A stretch of 9,277 bases of DNA. It comes from Deltaproteobacteria bacterium. GTDB taxonomy: Bacteria; Desulfobacterota; Anaeroferrophillalia; Anaeroferrophillales; Tharpellaceae. This document shows, in pieces, positions 1 to 6,639 of the stretch. Positions within the stretch are counted from its first letter, which is position 1. The number at the start of each line of letters is the position of its first letter. Location: the NCBI GenBank assembly GCA_030633185.1, contig DAOVTG010000085.1, forward strand, positions 1-9,277, in the 5' to 3' direction. The notes beneath the pieces are model-generated. The model was not told the DNA's origin, did not search any database, and worked only from the letters and a program-made list of their open reading frames with translations. The position numbers and the translations under genes were made by a program.

Positions 1-297
1 AACGGTAAAAAGGTGAGTATCGGGGCTAACCGCTTGGTTTACTATCCCCATAGTGAAGAGTATGAATTTGCGGTGGTCGTCACTGATGCCTGGCAGGGTA
101 GCGGTGTCGGCCGTTTGTTGATGGAAAAATTGATCTATATTGCTAAAGATCGTGGTATCCCCGAGATCTTCGGCCTGGTTTTGCGGGATAATTTTAGCAT
201 GATGCGTTTTATCAGAAGTTTCGGATTTGAGATTGTTGAGAGTGAAGATGATGTTTTTCGTATTCGACTCGACTTGCAAAAGAAGTGGGAGATTTGA
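1..297 (+). CDS. GNAT-family N-acetyltransferase, C-terminal fragment (Pat-like tail; start lies upstream)
   Basis: The reading frame is open from base 1, so this is the 3' end of a longer gene; the GTG at 13 is probably an internal valine. The visible ~98 residues contain the core GNAT acetyl-CoA binding motif QGSGVG (Q-x-x-G-x-G), preceded by a beta strand (EFAVVVTDAW) and followed by the helix GRLLMEKLI. Further on come VLRDNFSM and the C-terminal IRSFGFEI strand typical of the fold. The family transfers acetyl from acetyl-CoA to an amine. The wording 'FAVVVTDAWQG.GVG..LM' is close to the GNAT tail of Pat-type protein lysine acetyltransferases, which are fused to an ADP-forming acyl-CoA synthetase-like part. 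That assignment is from memory and the N-terminal part is outside the window. The stop TGA lies 2 bases before the next gene, so the two may share a transcript although no functional link is evident. Confidence 0.85.
   Translation, partial: NGKKVSIGANRLVYYPHSEEYEFAVVVTDAWQGSGVGRLLMEKLIYIAKDRGIPEIFGLVLRDNFSMMRFIRSFGFEIVESEDDVFRIRLDLQKKWEI
287..291 (+). promoter_or_regulatory. Ribosome binding site deciding the TonB receptor start
   Basis: GGGAG lies 8 bases before the ATG at 300 and inside the last codons of the acetyltransferase gene. It favours ATG 300 over the in-frame GTG at 285, which would add five residues (V/M-G-D-L-I) in front of a clean signal peptide. Confidence 0.6.
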
Positions 298-299
298 TC

Positions 300-2396
300 A
301 TGAGAAAGAAAATCCTGTGGTTGTTTTTCAGCTTTCTGTTATTTGCTGGCTCGGCCCAAGCCACAGATTTGGAAGATGGTCTAATGCAGTTGGCATCGGC
401 TGAATATGAACAGGAGATGCTTGGTCTTTTTTACGGTGAGACCGAACTGGCGACCAGAACCGAGCTGCCTTTAAGTCAGGTGCCGGGATTGGTGACGGTT
501 ATTGAAAATGGTGAGATGCGGCGGCGTGGGGCTCGTGATTTAACCGATGTTTTGCGTATGGTGCCGGGGATTGAGGTGGTTTTCGAGTTCAATTCCTATC
601 CGGTGGTAATCATGCGGGGTTATCGCAGTAACTCTTCGGAAAAGGTCATGTTCATGATCAATGGTCATTCGGTAAACAGTGAATGGGTCGGCGGAGCCAC
701 CATGTTTTTTGCCGATCTGCCGATTGAGTATATTGAACGGGTCGAGGTCTTTCGCGGAGCCGGATCGGCGCTTTATGGTTCCAGTGCGATGCTTGGGGTC
801 ATTAATATAATTACCCAAAAAGGTGAATCAGACCGTCTGGCTGTTGATGTCCGGGGTGGTTCGCATGAATCGCAGCGTTACAATCTGGAATTAGCTAAAA
901 CGTTTTCCGAGGGGGCCGTGTGGGGGCACGCCAACTATTTCGAGAGTGATGGCGCCAGCGTTCGCGTAAAGCAGGATATTCTCTCTTTCGATCCGGAAAA
1001 TGCCGATATCTCACTGGTTCCGGGCCGCTCCAGTGAGCGGGTCGAGCGCAGTGATATTTACGGCGGTTTCTCTTGGAAGGGCTTGACCTTGCAGTTCCAA
1101 TATCTCGATCACGACGATGGAGGTTATTTTAATCCCAGTAAGGCCCTGAGTGATGAGACCAATATGGAGCGTGACTACTTCTGGAGCGAACTCTCCTGGC
1201 AGGGTTCATTTCTAGATGGTGCCCTGCAGGTCAGGCCAAAAATCAGTTATGATCGCCATGACCTGGATACAAGGATCGGTTTAAGGCCGCCCGGCTATAC
1301 GGATTCGCGCGGAGTGGTTTTTTCCGATGGTAAAATTGGTACTCAGATTGGTCGTCTCGAAGCTTTTACGGCGGCTTTGCAGCTGGATTGGCAGTTTACC
1401 GACGATCACCTTTTGAGCTTTGGGGGCGAATGCCGTTACACTAGTCTCAATAAGATTCGTTACCATGCCAATTTTGATCCCGATCCGCTGCCGGAAATTA
1501 CCGATGTCAGTGACTATTATAACTGGATGGAACCGGCCCGGCGAAAGTTTTACTCCCTTTATGGCCAGGATCAATGGACGATCAATGAACGGCTTTTTCT
1601 GGTTGCCGGGGCTCGTTTTGATCATTACGACGATTTCGGTTCGGAATTTTCCCCGCGTCTGGCTCTGGTCTATCAACCTCATACCTCGGTGCGCATCAAA
1701 GCCAGCTATGGCGAATCTTTCAGTGCGCCCTCTTTTCGCAACCTTTATAAAAGTGCACACGGCGGCCCTTTTCTCGGTAATCCTGATCTTGGGGCCGAGA
1801 CCGGTCGCTGTTACGAACTCGATTGTGAGATTGAACTGGGTCGTGATCTTGATCTGACCGTGGCCTTCTATCGTAATGAATTTGATGATTTGATCACGGA
1901 GATTCCCAATCCCGATCAACCGGGCAGCAAAACTTTTGCCAATCTTGACGGCCTTTCGACAACCGGGGTTGAGCTTGGTCTGATTTACCGCTTCTCTCAG
2001 CTTCTTGAAGGGGGTGATGTTCGTTTCAACCTCACCTACAACGATAGTCGGGATGATGACGATGACGCCCTGCCCGGGATCTCGGAATGGCTCTCTCTGG
2101 CGGGGGTTAACCTGGGACTGTTGCCGGGTGTCAATCTCAATCTTACCTGTCAATATGTCGGGAGTACGGAAAAGGTATTAATCTGTGCTCGGGGCGGTTT
2201 TGACGACTATTTTCTCACGGATGTCACATTAAAGGCTGAAAACATCTCCTTTTTGCCCGCCGGGCTTGAAATTTTTGCAGCGGTGCATAATCTTTTTTCT
2301 GAAGATTATGCCTATGCTTGTATCAGCGGCGGCCTGCCGGATGGTTATGCGAGGCCCGGGGCCAGTTTTGAGATTGGTTGTCACATGGAATTTTGA
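300..2396 (+). CDS. TonB-dependent outer-membrane receptor
   Basis: A 698-residue protein, a normal length for this family, which actively imports siderophores, cobalamin or other scarce ligands through the outer membrane using TonB energy. Residues 1-21 form a signal peptide (MRKK, hydrophobic stretch, AQA cleavage site). Residues ~48-65 (ETELATRTELPLSQVPG) occupy the place of the TonB box. The plug domain runs ~57-173 with the usual landmarks: RDLTDVLRMVPGIEV, IMRGYRS, INGHSVN and IERVEVFRGAGSALYGSSAMLGVINIIT. The rest is a 22-strand-type barrel with alternating aromatic/polar strands (ARFDHYDDFGSEFSPRLALVY, SYGESFSAPSFRNLY, LDLTVAFYRNEFDDLI) and ends in the terminal Phe (GCHMEF) used for outer-membrane assembly. 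An acidic run DDDDD sits in a late loop. The ligand cannot be named from sequence. It precedes a periplasmic binding protein and a two-component system, which suggests linked uptake and sensing. Confidence 0.95.
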   Translation: MRKKILWLFFSFLLFAGSAQATDLEDGLMQLASAEYEQEMLGLFYGETELATRTELPLSQVPGLVTVIENGEMRRRGARDLTDVLRMVPGIEVVFEFNSYPVVIMRGYRSNSSEKVMFMINGHSVNSEWVGGATMFFADLPIEYIERVEVFRGAGSALYGSSAMLGVINIITQKGESDRLAVDVRGGSHESQRYNLELAKTFSEGAVWGHANYFESDGASVRVKQDILSFDPENADISLVPGRSSERVERSDIYGGFSWKGLTLQFQYLDHDDGGYFNPSKALSDETNMERDYFWSELSWQGSFLDGALQVRPKISYDRHDLDTRIGLRPPGYTDSRGVVFSDGKIGTQIGRLEAFTAALQLDWQFTDDHLLSFGGECRYTSLNKIRYHANFDPDPLPEITDVSDYYNWMEPARRKFYSLYGQDQWTINERLFLVAGARFDHYDDFGSEFSPRLALVYQPHTSVRIKASYGESFSAPSFRNLYKSAHGGPFLGNPDLGAETGRCYELDCEIELGRDLDLTVAFYRNEFDDLITEIPNPDQPGSKTFANLDGLSTTGVELGLIYRFSQLLEGGDVRFNLTYNDSRDDDDDALPGISEWLSLAGVNLGLLPGVNLNLTCQYVGSTEKVLICARGGFDDYFLTDVTLKAENISFLPAGLEIFAAVHNLFSEDYAYACISGGLPDGYARPGASFEIGCHMEF

Positions 2397-2419
2397 AAAC
2401 AGTTAAGTCACAGCGGGTC

Positions 2420-2448
2420 GCGGCGAACTTTGCTTCGCCCTGCTTCGC
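2420..2448. repeat. GC-rich intergenic hairpin with tandem TGCTTCGC
   Basis: In the gap after the receptor, GGCGAA (2422-2427) pairs with TTCGCC (2434-2439) around a 6-base loop. The octamer TGCTTCGC occurs twice (2431-2438 and 2441-2448), so the left arm could pair alternatively with the second copy. No T-tract follows, so it is not a standard intrinsic terminator. It could be a REP-like repeat or an mRNA-stabilising stem separating receptor and sensor expression; neither role is shown. Confidence 0.5.
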
Positions 2449-2489
2449 GTGGGGACAGGATGCCGCTAATAATTGATTGTGTGTAGGAT

Positions 2490-2521
2490 TTGACATTAAG
2501 TTAATCCATGATCGTTGGTAT
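2490..2521 (+). promoter_or_regulatory. Possible promoter for the sensor operon
   Basis: A perfect TTGACA (2490-2495) lies in the gap before the binding-protein gene. The best -10 candidate is TGGTAT (2516-2521), with only 3 of 6 consensus bases and a long 20-base spacer. The location is sensible, but the -10 and the spacing are poor, so this is a weak call. Confidence 0.22.
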
Positions 2522-2554
2522 TCCCGGAAAATCCAGTCCCCGCATTGCGGAGGT

Positions 2555-3577
2555 ATGGAAATCTCTCTTGAAAATAGGATGAGACAGTTGTTTCAAAAAA
2601 ACTCCATAATTTTTTTGTCGGTTTGTCAGGTGTTGCTTATCCTGATGATCGTGCTTAGCGGTTTTTTGCCGGAGAGTGTTGCTGCGGCGCCGAGGATCCG
2701 GGCTGCAGTGATTTTCCAGGAGAAGCTTTCTCAGCATCAGCGGGTTGTCGGTTTGTTGCAGGCTGGGTTCAAGGACGTAGAGGAGATCGATCTTCAGTTT
2801 TTGCCGATTAACGGAGAACTCTCACAAACTCAATTGGCGCAACTGCCGACTTCGGATTTTCTGGTTGCGATTGGTAGTCGCGCCCTGGCTCTGGCTTTAG
2901 AGAAAGGGAGAGAGAGGCCCGGTCTCTATGTTCTGGCCTCTGAACCTGAATTGTTAAAGCTGGCTTCAAACAGTGGCCGCTGGCAGGGACTCGCTTTCAC
3001 AGTGCCGTTTAAAACCCAGCTTGAGGTGATAAAAGAGTTGTTGCCTAGAGTCCGGCGGGTAGCCCTGGTTTATGGTCAAGGACAGCAGGGACAGGCTCTG
3101 GCTTTTCGTCGAGCTGCTGATGAACTTGGTTTCAAAGCTGATGTCAGTCTGGTGACCAAACGTAATTCATTCGTCGTTATAGACCGTCTCTATCGTCGTT
3201 GTGACCTCTTTTTTATGATGCCCATACCAGGCCTGATCAATCGTGTAACCTTGCAAAAAATGTTTGAACTTCAAGCTCGTACCCGCCGGCCTCTGGTCGG
3301 TCTCTCAGCAAATTTTGTTAAATTGGGGGCTCTACTTTCAATTAACTATACGCTTGAGGTGGTCGGCGATTATTTGGTTGATGAATTACGGAGTTTAGTG
3401 GTGAAAGGTCAGTCAACCGGTTTGCTTGCAAACGACAAAAAATCACGGGAGAATTTCTACCAGGAGAACCTTTATACGGTGTTTCTTAATCCCAAAAGGG
3501 CCTCTCTTCTCTCTATCGAGATTAAGTCAAACCTCAAAGAGAGGGTCGTGCTGGTCGATATGGGAGAAGCCCGGTGA
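2555..3577 (+). CDS. ABC_sub_bind-family periplasmic binding protein
   Basis: A 340-residue secreted protein resembling the ABC transporter substrate-binding family PF04392 (ABC_sub_bind, TrpX-like). From ATG 2555, residues 1-16 are the n-region, 17-38 a hydrophobic core, and PESVAAA gives signal cleavage near residue 44. Two alpha/beta lobes follow. Family-like segments are LVAIGSRALALAL in the first lobe, RRVALVYGQGQQGQALAFRRAADELGF at the hinge/second lobe, and RRPLVGLSANFVKLGALLSINYTLEVVGDYLVDEL near the end, matching the family's 'P.......v..Ga..s......G...a' pattern. The start is uncertain: GGAGG (2549-2553) sits only 1 base before ATG 2555, ATG 2579 gives an equally good signal peptide, and an in-frame TTG exists at 2477. 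A small CCGC-ATT-GCGG stem (2540-2550) partly covers that GGAGG. No permease or ATPase is adjacent. The stop overlaps the kinase start (GTGA), so the protein probably serves the kinase as a ligand-sensing partner. Confidence 0.85.
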   Translation: MEISLENRMRQLFQKNSIIFLSVCQVLLILMIVLSGFLPESVAAAPRIRAAVIFQEKLSQHQRVVGLLQAGFKDVEEIDLQFLPINGELSQTQLAQLPTSDFLVAIGSRALALALEKGRERPGLYVLASEPELLKLASNSGRWQGLAFTVPFKTQLEVIKELLPRVRRVALVYGQGQQGQALAFRRAADELGFKADVSLVTKRNSFVVIDRLYRRCDLFFMMPIPGLINRVTLQKMFELQARTRRPLVGLSANFVKLGALLSINYTLEVVGDYLVDELRSLVVKGQSTGLLANDKKSRENFYQENLYTVFLNPKRASLLSIEIKSNLKERVVLVDMGEAR

Positions 3578-5901
3578 GTTTCGCAGCGCGACTATTGGGC
3601 GCTTTTCTGTTGGTTATTCTGCTTTTTTCGGCTTCTTCTTTGGTCAGTCAGATCTATATCACAAATAATGTCGGCCGCCATATGTTGCATGATCAGGGGA
3701 CTAATAAAGTCCTGGCTCTGGTCAGTCAGGCCCGGACAACCCTTTTTACGCAAAGCCGCCTGCATATCCAGGACGCGGCTGAAAACTTGCTGCTTTCTCC
3801 GGAGGTTGAGCGCCTGGTTCTCTATCAAGAAAATGGGAAACCCTGGCTCACCTGGCAACGTGAAGGAGCTTTGCAGAGAGCTTGGCAACCGTCAACCGAT
3901 GAACTTCTGGCCTGGCTGGCTCTTGCCGATCCGGACGAACCCGAGGTTGAAATTCATACGGCTGCCGGAGTTATCAGTTTTATTGTTCCAATGAATTTGC
4001 GCTCACTCGAAGAAGAGGATGGGTCAGTGACCTCTTTAGGTCTTTTACGCCTCGATATGACACCCGTGGTTTTTCGGGGCTATGTTGCCAGGATGAAATG
4101 GCTTTTTGTTTTTGAAGTCGGTCTCATTTCACTCTTTTCACTGCTCTTGGCCTGGCTCTTGGTGCGTCAGATTGTGCGGCCGGTTAACGCCTTGATCGCT
4201 GCCTCGATAAGGGTTAGTGAAGGGGATTTCAGCGTTCCGGTAGAGGTTAAGGCGGGTCGTGAACTAAGAGCTTTAGTGGAGGTCTTCAACCGGATGATGC
4301 AAGACCGCAAAGAGGCTGAAACAACTTTGTCGCAGGCCCGGGATGAGGCCGAGAGTGCCAATCGGGCTAAATCGGAATTTCTGGCGACGATGAGTCACGA
4401 GATTAGAACCCCGATGAACGGCTTGGTCGGCATGGCCGAACTTCTGGCTGGAACCACTCTCAATGAAAAGCAGCGGGGTTACGTTATGAATATCACCCGT
4501 TCAGGTGAGAACTTGATGACCGTGCTCAATGATATTCTTGATCTGTCGCGGGTTGAATCCGGTAAATTGACTCTGGAGGAGATCGATTTTGACTTACGTG
4601 AGGTGATTGCCGAAGTCAGTCGTCTCTTTATGCCGGTTGCTGCGGCCAAGGGTCTGGCCTTCAAAGTTTATGAAAATCCCGATCGTATGCCGAGTATCGT
4701 TTGTGGTGACCCGGTCAGGATTCGTCAGGTGTTGCTCAATTTGGTCGGTAACGCGGTTAAATTTACGGATCAGGGAAGGGTTACCATGGCCCTGTTCCAA
4801 CGTCGGCGGGGAGCGCAATCTTCAACCTATCGATTGGCTGTGGCCGATACCGGGATCGGTTTCGGCGAAGCTGAAAAAGAGAAGATTTTCCAACCCTTTC
4901 GCCAAGTTGATGGGTCGATTACCAGAGCCTACGGCGGCAGCGGTCTGGGGCTTAGTATTGTAGCTCGTCTGGTTGCCATGATGGGGGGTGAAGTCGGGGT
5001 TCAAAGCCGGCTTAAGGAGGGGAGTCTCTTCTGGGTCGATTTGACTCTGCCGCACGGTGATGCGAAACATTGTCTTGATCTGCAAACCCGAAGAACAACT
5101 CCGGGAGTTCGGAACAACTTTGATCTTCGGGGTCGAAAAATTCTGGTTGCTGAAGATTATGAGATCAATCGCGAGGTCGTTTTGACCATGCTCAAAGAGC
5201 TTGGTTGTGATGTTGATTGGGTTGTCAATGGTCTTGATGCGCTTAAGGCAATTGCCGAGACCACTTATGATCTGGTATTGATGGATTTGCATATGCCGGT
5301 TATGGACGGGTTTACGGCGGTTGAAGAGATCCGGCAAAAAGGTATTTCCGGGGTTGACGGAGAACCCTTAAAAATTATTGCGGTGACCGCTGATGTCATG
5401 AAGGGAGATCGGGCAAAATGTCTGGCTTCAGGTATGGACGGCTATCTGGCGAAACCCTACCGAGCCGCAGAACTTGAAAAAGTCATCGGAGAGATGTTTG
5501 GTTTTCGGGTTGAGAGCCTGATTGTGGTTGATAAAATCAAGAAAGATGGTAAGGCTGGAGAAAAGTCTGTTTCCTTGAATCGCCGAACCCTGAATCTCTT
5601 TGAGGTCGAAATGGGTGGTGATATAAGTACCCTGGTGGAAAAGTTTTGTCTGGAGTTGCCTCGGCAAGAGGATCTCATAAACCAGGCTCTGCAAGAGGGT
5701 AATTTAGGTTTGGTAGCCAGTGAGGCCCATAAAATCAAGAGTGCGGCCGGCATGTTGGGAGCCGAAAAACTATCTCAGTTAGCTCGCTGGCTTGAACAGG
5801 GTGGTCGTCAACAAAAATCAGAAGTTGCAAATGAAGCTTTTCCACTGCTGGTTGCGGAAATAAAAGCTGTAACAACAATTTTGAGAGGGCAGGATGGTTG
5901 A
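3574..5901 (+). CDS. Membrane hybrid sensor histidine kinase (HAMP-HisKA-HATPase-REC-HPt)
   Basis: A 775-residue inner-membrane sensor kinase. TM1 is ~residues 6-28, a ~145-residue periplasmic domain without a recognised fold follows, and TM2 is ~174-198. HAMP is ~198-250, then a short coiled coil (~245-268). The HisKA H-box SHEIRTPMNG holds His275. The HATPase part has the N-box (LLNLVGNAVKF, ~387-397), G1 DTGIGF (Asp425) and G2 GGSGLGLSI (454-462). The REC domain ~521-640 has the acidic pair Glu527/Asp528, phosphoacceptor Asp571 (VLMDLHMPVMDG), Thr605 and Lys627. The C-terminal HPt carries His719 (SEAHKIKSAAGMLGA). All catalytic residues are present, so it should run His275 to Asp571 to His719. 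The GTG start overlaps the binding-protein stop by 4 bases and has GGAG at 3563-3566. The regulator gene overlaps its 3' end by 8 bases. The gene order suggests the periplasmic domain reads the ligand state of the binding protein, as in TorT/TorS or LuxP/LuxQ; that is inference. Confidence 0.93.
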   Translation: MSFAARLLGAFLLVILLFSASSLVSQIYITNNVGRHMLHDQGTNKVLALVSQARTTLFTQSRLHIQDAAENLLLSPEVERLVLYQENGKPWLTWQREGALQRAWQPSTDELLAWLALADPDEPEVEIHTAAGVISFIVPMNLRSLEEEDGSVTSLGLLRLDMTPVVFRGYVARMKWLFVFEVGLISLFSLLLAWLLVRQIVRPVNALIAASIRVSEGDFSVPVEVKAGRELRALVEVFNRMMQDRKEAETTLSQARDEAESANRAKSEFLATMSHEIRTPMNGLVGMAELLAGTTLNEKQRGYVMNITRSGENLMTVLNDILDLSRVESGKLTLEEIDFDLREVIAEVSRLFMPVAAAKGLAFKVYENPDRMPSIVCGDPVRIRQVLLNLVGNAVKFTDQGRVTMALFQRRRGAQSSTYRLAVADTGIGFGEAEKEKIFQPFRQVDGSITRAYGGSGLGLSIVARLVAMMGGEVGVQSRLKEGSLFWVDLTLPHGDAKHCLDLQTRRTTPGVRNNFDLRGRKILVAEDYEINREVVLTMLKELGCDVDWVVNGLDALKAIAETTYDLVLMDLHMPVMDGFTAVEEIRQKGISGVDGEPLKIIAVTADVMKGDRAKCLASGMDGYLAKPYRAAELEKVIGEMFGFRVESLIVVDKIKKDGKAGEKSVSLNRRTLNLFEVEMGGDISTLVEKFCLELPRQEDLINQALQEGNLGLVASEAHKIKSAAGMLGAEKLSQLARWLEQGGRQQKSEVANEAFPLLVAEIKAVTTILRGQDG

Positions 5902-6541
5902 ATCTAATAGGGAAGAAAAGGGCACGATTGAATATTGTGTTATGGTTGTCGATGATGATCTTTTCAGTCGTAGCAGCCTGACCCGATTTCTCAAGAAACA
6001 TGGCTATCAAGTCTGTGAAGCTGAAGATGGAGCCCGGGCTCTGGCCCTCTTAAACAGTTGTCCGGCAGATTTGATTCTACTTGATATGGATATGCCGGTG
6101 ATGGATGGCATTGAAACTTGTAAACGGCTGCGTCTGCTTGATGAGTTTGCTGATATTCCGGTATTAATGATCACCGGGCTCGATGATGATGAGAGTATCA
6201 ATCAGGCTTTTGCGGTCGGGGCCACCGACTATCTGACCAAACCTTTTAACTGGACGGTTTTGCGTAACCGAGTCAAATATCTGATAACCCAATTGCATGC
6301 CGAAAGAGATCAAAGGCATCTGCTCAAGAAGCTCAGTGAGGCTCTTGACAAAGTTAAATCATTGACCGGTCTTTTGCCGATTTGTGCCTCCTGTAAAAAA
6401 ATCAGGAACGATGGTGGTTATTGGCAGGAGGTTGAAACCTATATGGGAGAGCATGCGGAGTTGAAGTTTACGCACGGGATCTGCCCGCAATGTCGGGAGA
6501 AGCTTTATCCTGAGCTTTATCCTCCCCAAAAAGAATCTTAA
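5894..6541 (+). CDS. Response regulator: REC domain plus C-terminal Cys/His module
   Basis: A 215-residue cytoplasmic protein. Residues ~14-135 are a receiver domain with the acidic cluster Asp20-22, phosphoacceptor Asp64 (LLDMDMPVMDG), Thr94 (LMITGLDDD) and Lys116 (YLTKPF). A helical linker (~130-158, coiled-coil-like) leads to a compact module: LLPICASCKKIRNDGGYW (Cys164, Cys167) and FTHGICPQC (Cys197, Cys200), with His187 and His194 between. The CxxC...CxxC spacing suggests a zinc-binding ribbon. This tail recurs on REC and PAS proteins of deltaproteobacteria-type genomes, in my recollection, without a settled function. There is no DNA-binding, GGDEF, EAL or HD-GYP domain. It overlaps the kinase by 8 bases, with purine-rich GAGAGGG (5883-5889) as ribosome site, and is the likely acceptor from the kinase HPt His719. 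It ends in two in-frame stops (TAATAA). Confidence 0.9.
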   Translation: MVESNREEKGTIEYCVMVVDDDLFSRSSLTRFLKKHGYQVCEAEDGARALALLNSCPADLILLDMDMPVMDGIETCKRLRLLDEFADIPVLMITGLDDDESINQAFAVGATDYLTKPFNWTVLRNRVKYLITQLHAERDQRHLLKKLSEALDKVKSLTGLLPICASCKKIRNDGGYWQEVETYMGEHAELKFTHGICPQCREKLYPELYPPQKES

Positions 6542-6549
6542 TAAACGGT

Positions 6550-6625
6550 CTGAAAAATTACGATGCGCCGAAGGACGTGCCCTTGGGGTGCAACTCAGGA
6601 TATCGGAACATTTTACGACGCCATC
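6550..6625. repeat. Hairpin-forming intergenic repeat, left copy
   Basis: The gap between the regulator and the radical SAM gene starts with CTGAAAAA (6550-6557) and ends with TTTTACGACGCCATC (6611-6625). The reverse complement of 6604-6625 matches 9172-9193 at 17 of 22 positions, and CTGAAAAA is also present in the other copy as TTTTTCAG (9234-9241). The end-to-end distances are similar (76 and 70 bases), although the interiors do not align well. Inside, TGC-CC-AAGG (6564-6574) can pair with CCTTGG-GCA (6581-6592) as an imperfect stem. No T-tract follows, so I do not call a terminator. Confidence 0.5.
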
Positions 6626-6639
6626 AAATATAGGCGCTT

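Noticed and set aside
285..299. GTG at 285 as the start of the TonB receptor
   Set aside because: It would overlap the acetyltransferase end and lacks a ribosome site. ATG 300 has GGGAG at 8-base spacing and a clean signal peptide.
1281..2153. Long open frame on the minus strand (290 codons) inside the TonB receptor gene
   Set aside because: It lies fully antisense to a clear receptor barrel. Its product has a biased composition with no domain, as expected for a shadow frame in GC-richer DNA.
2477..2554. TTG at 2477 as the start of the binding protein
   Set aside because: It would add 26 residues with no signal-peptide character before the hydrophobic core, and no Shine-Dalgarno sequence stands before it.
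6564..6592. Stem in the 6542-6639 gap as an intrinsic terminator of the sensor operon
   Set aside because: The stem is imperfect and no U-tract follows it. It belongs to the repeat-like element.
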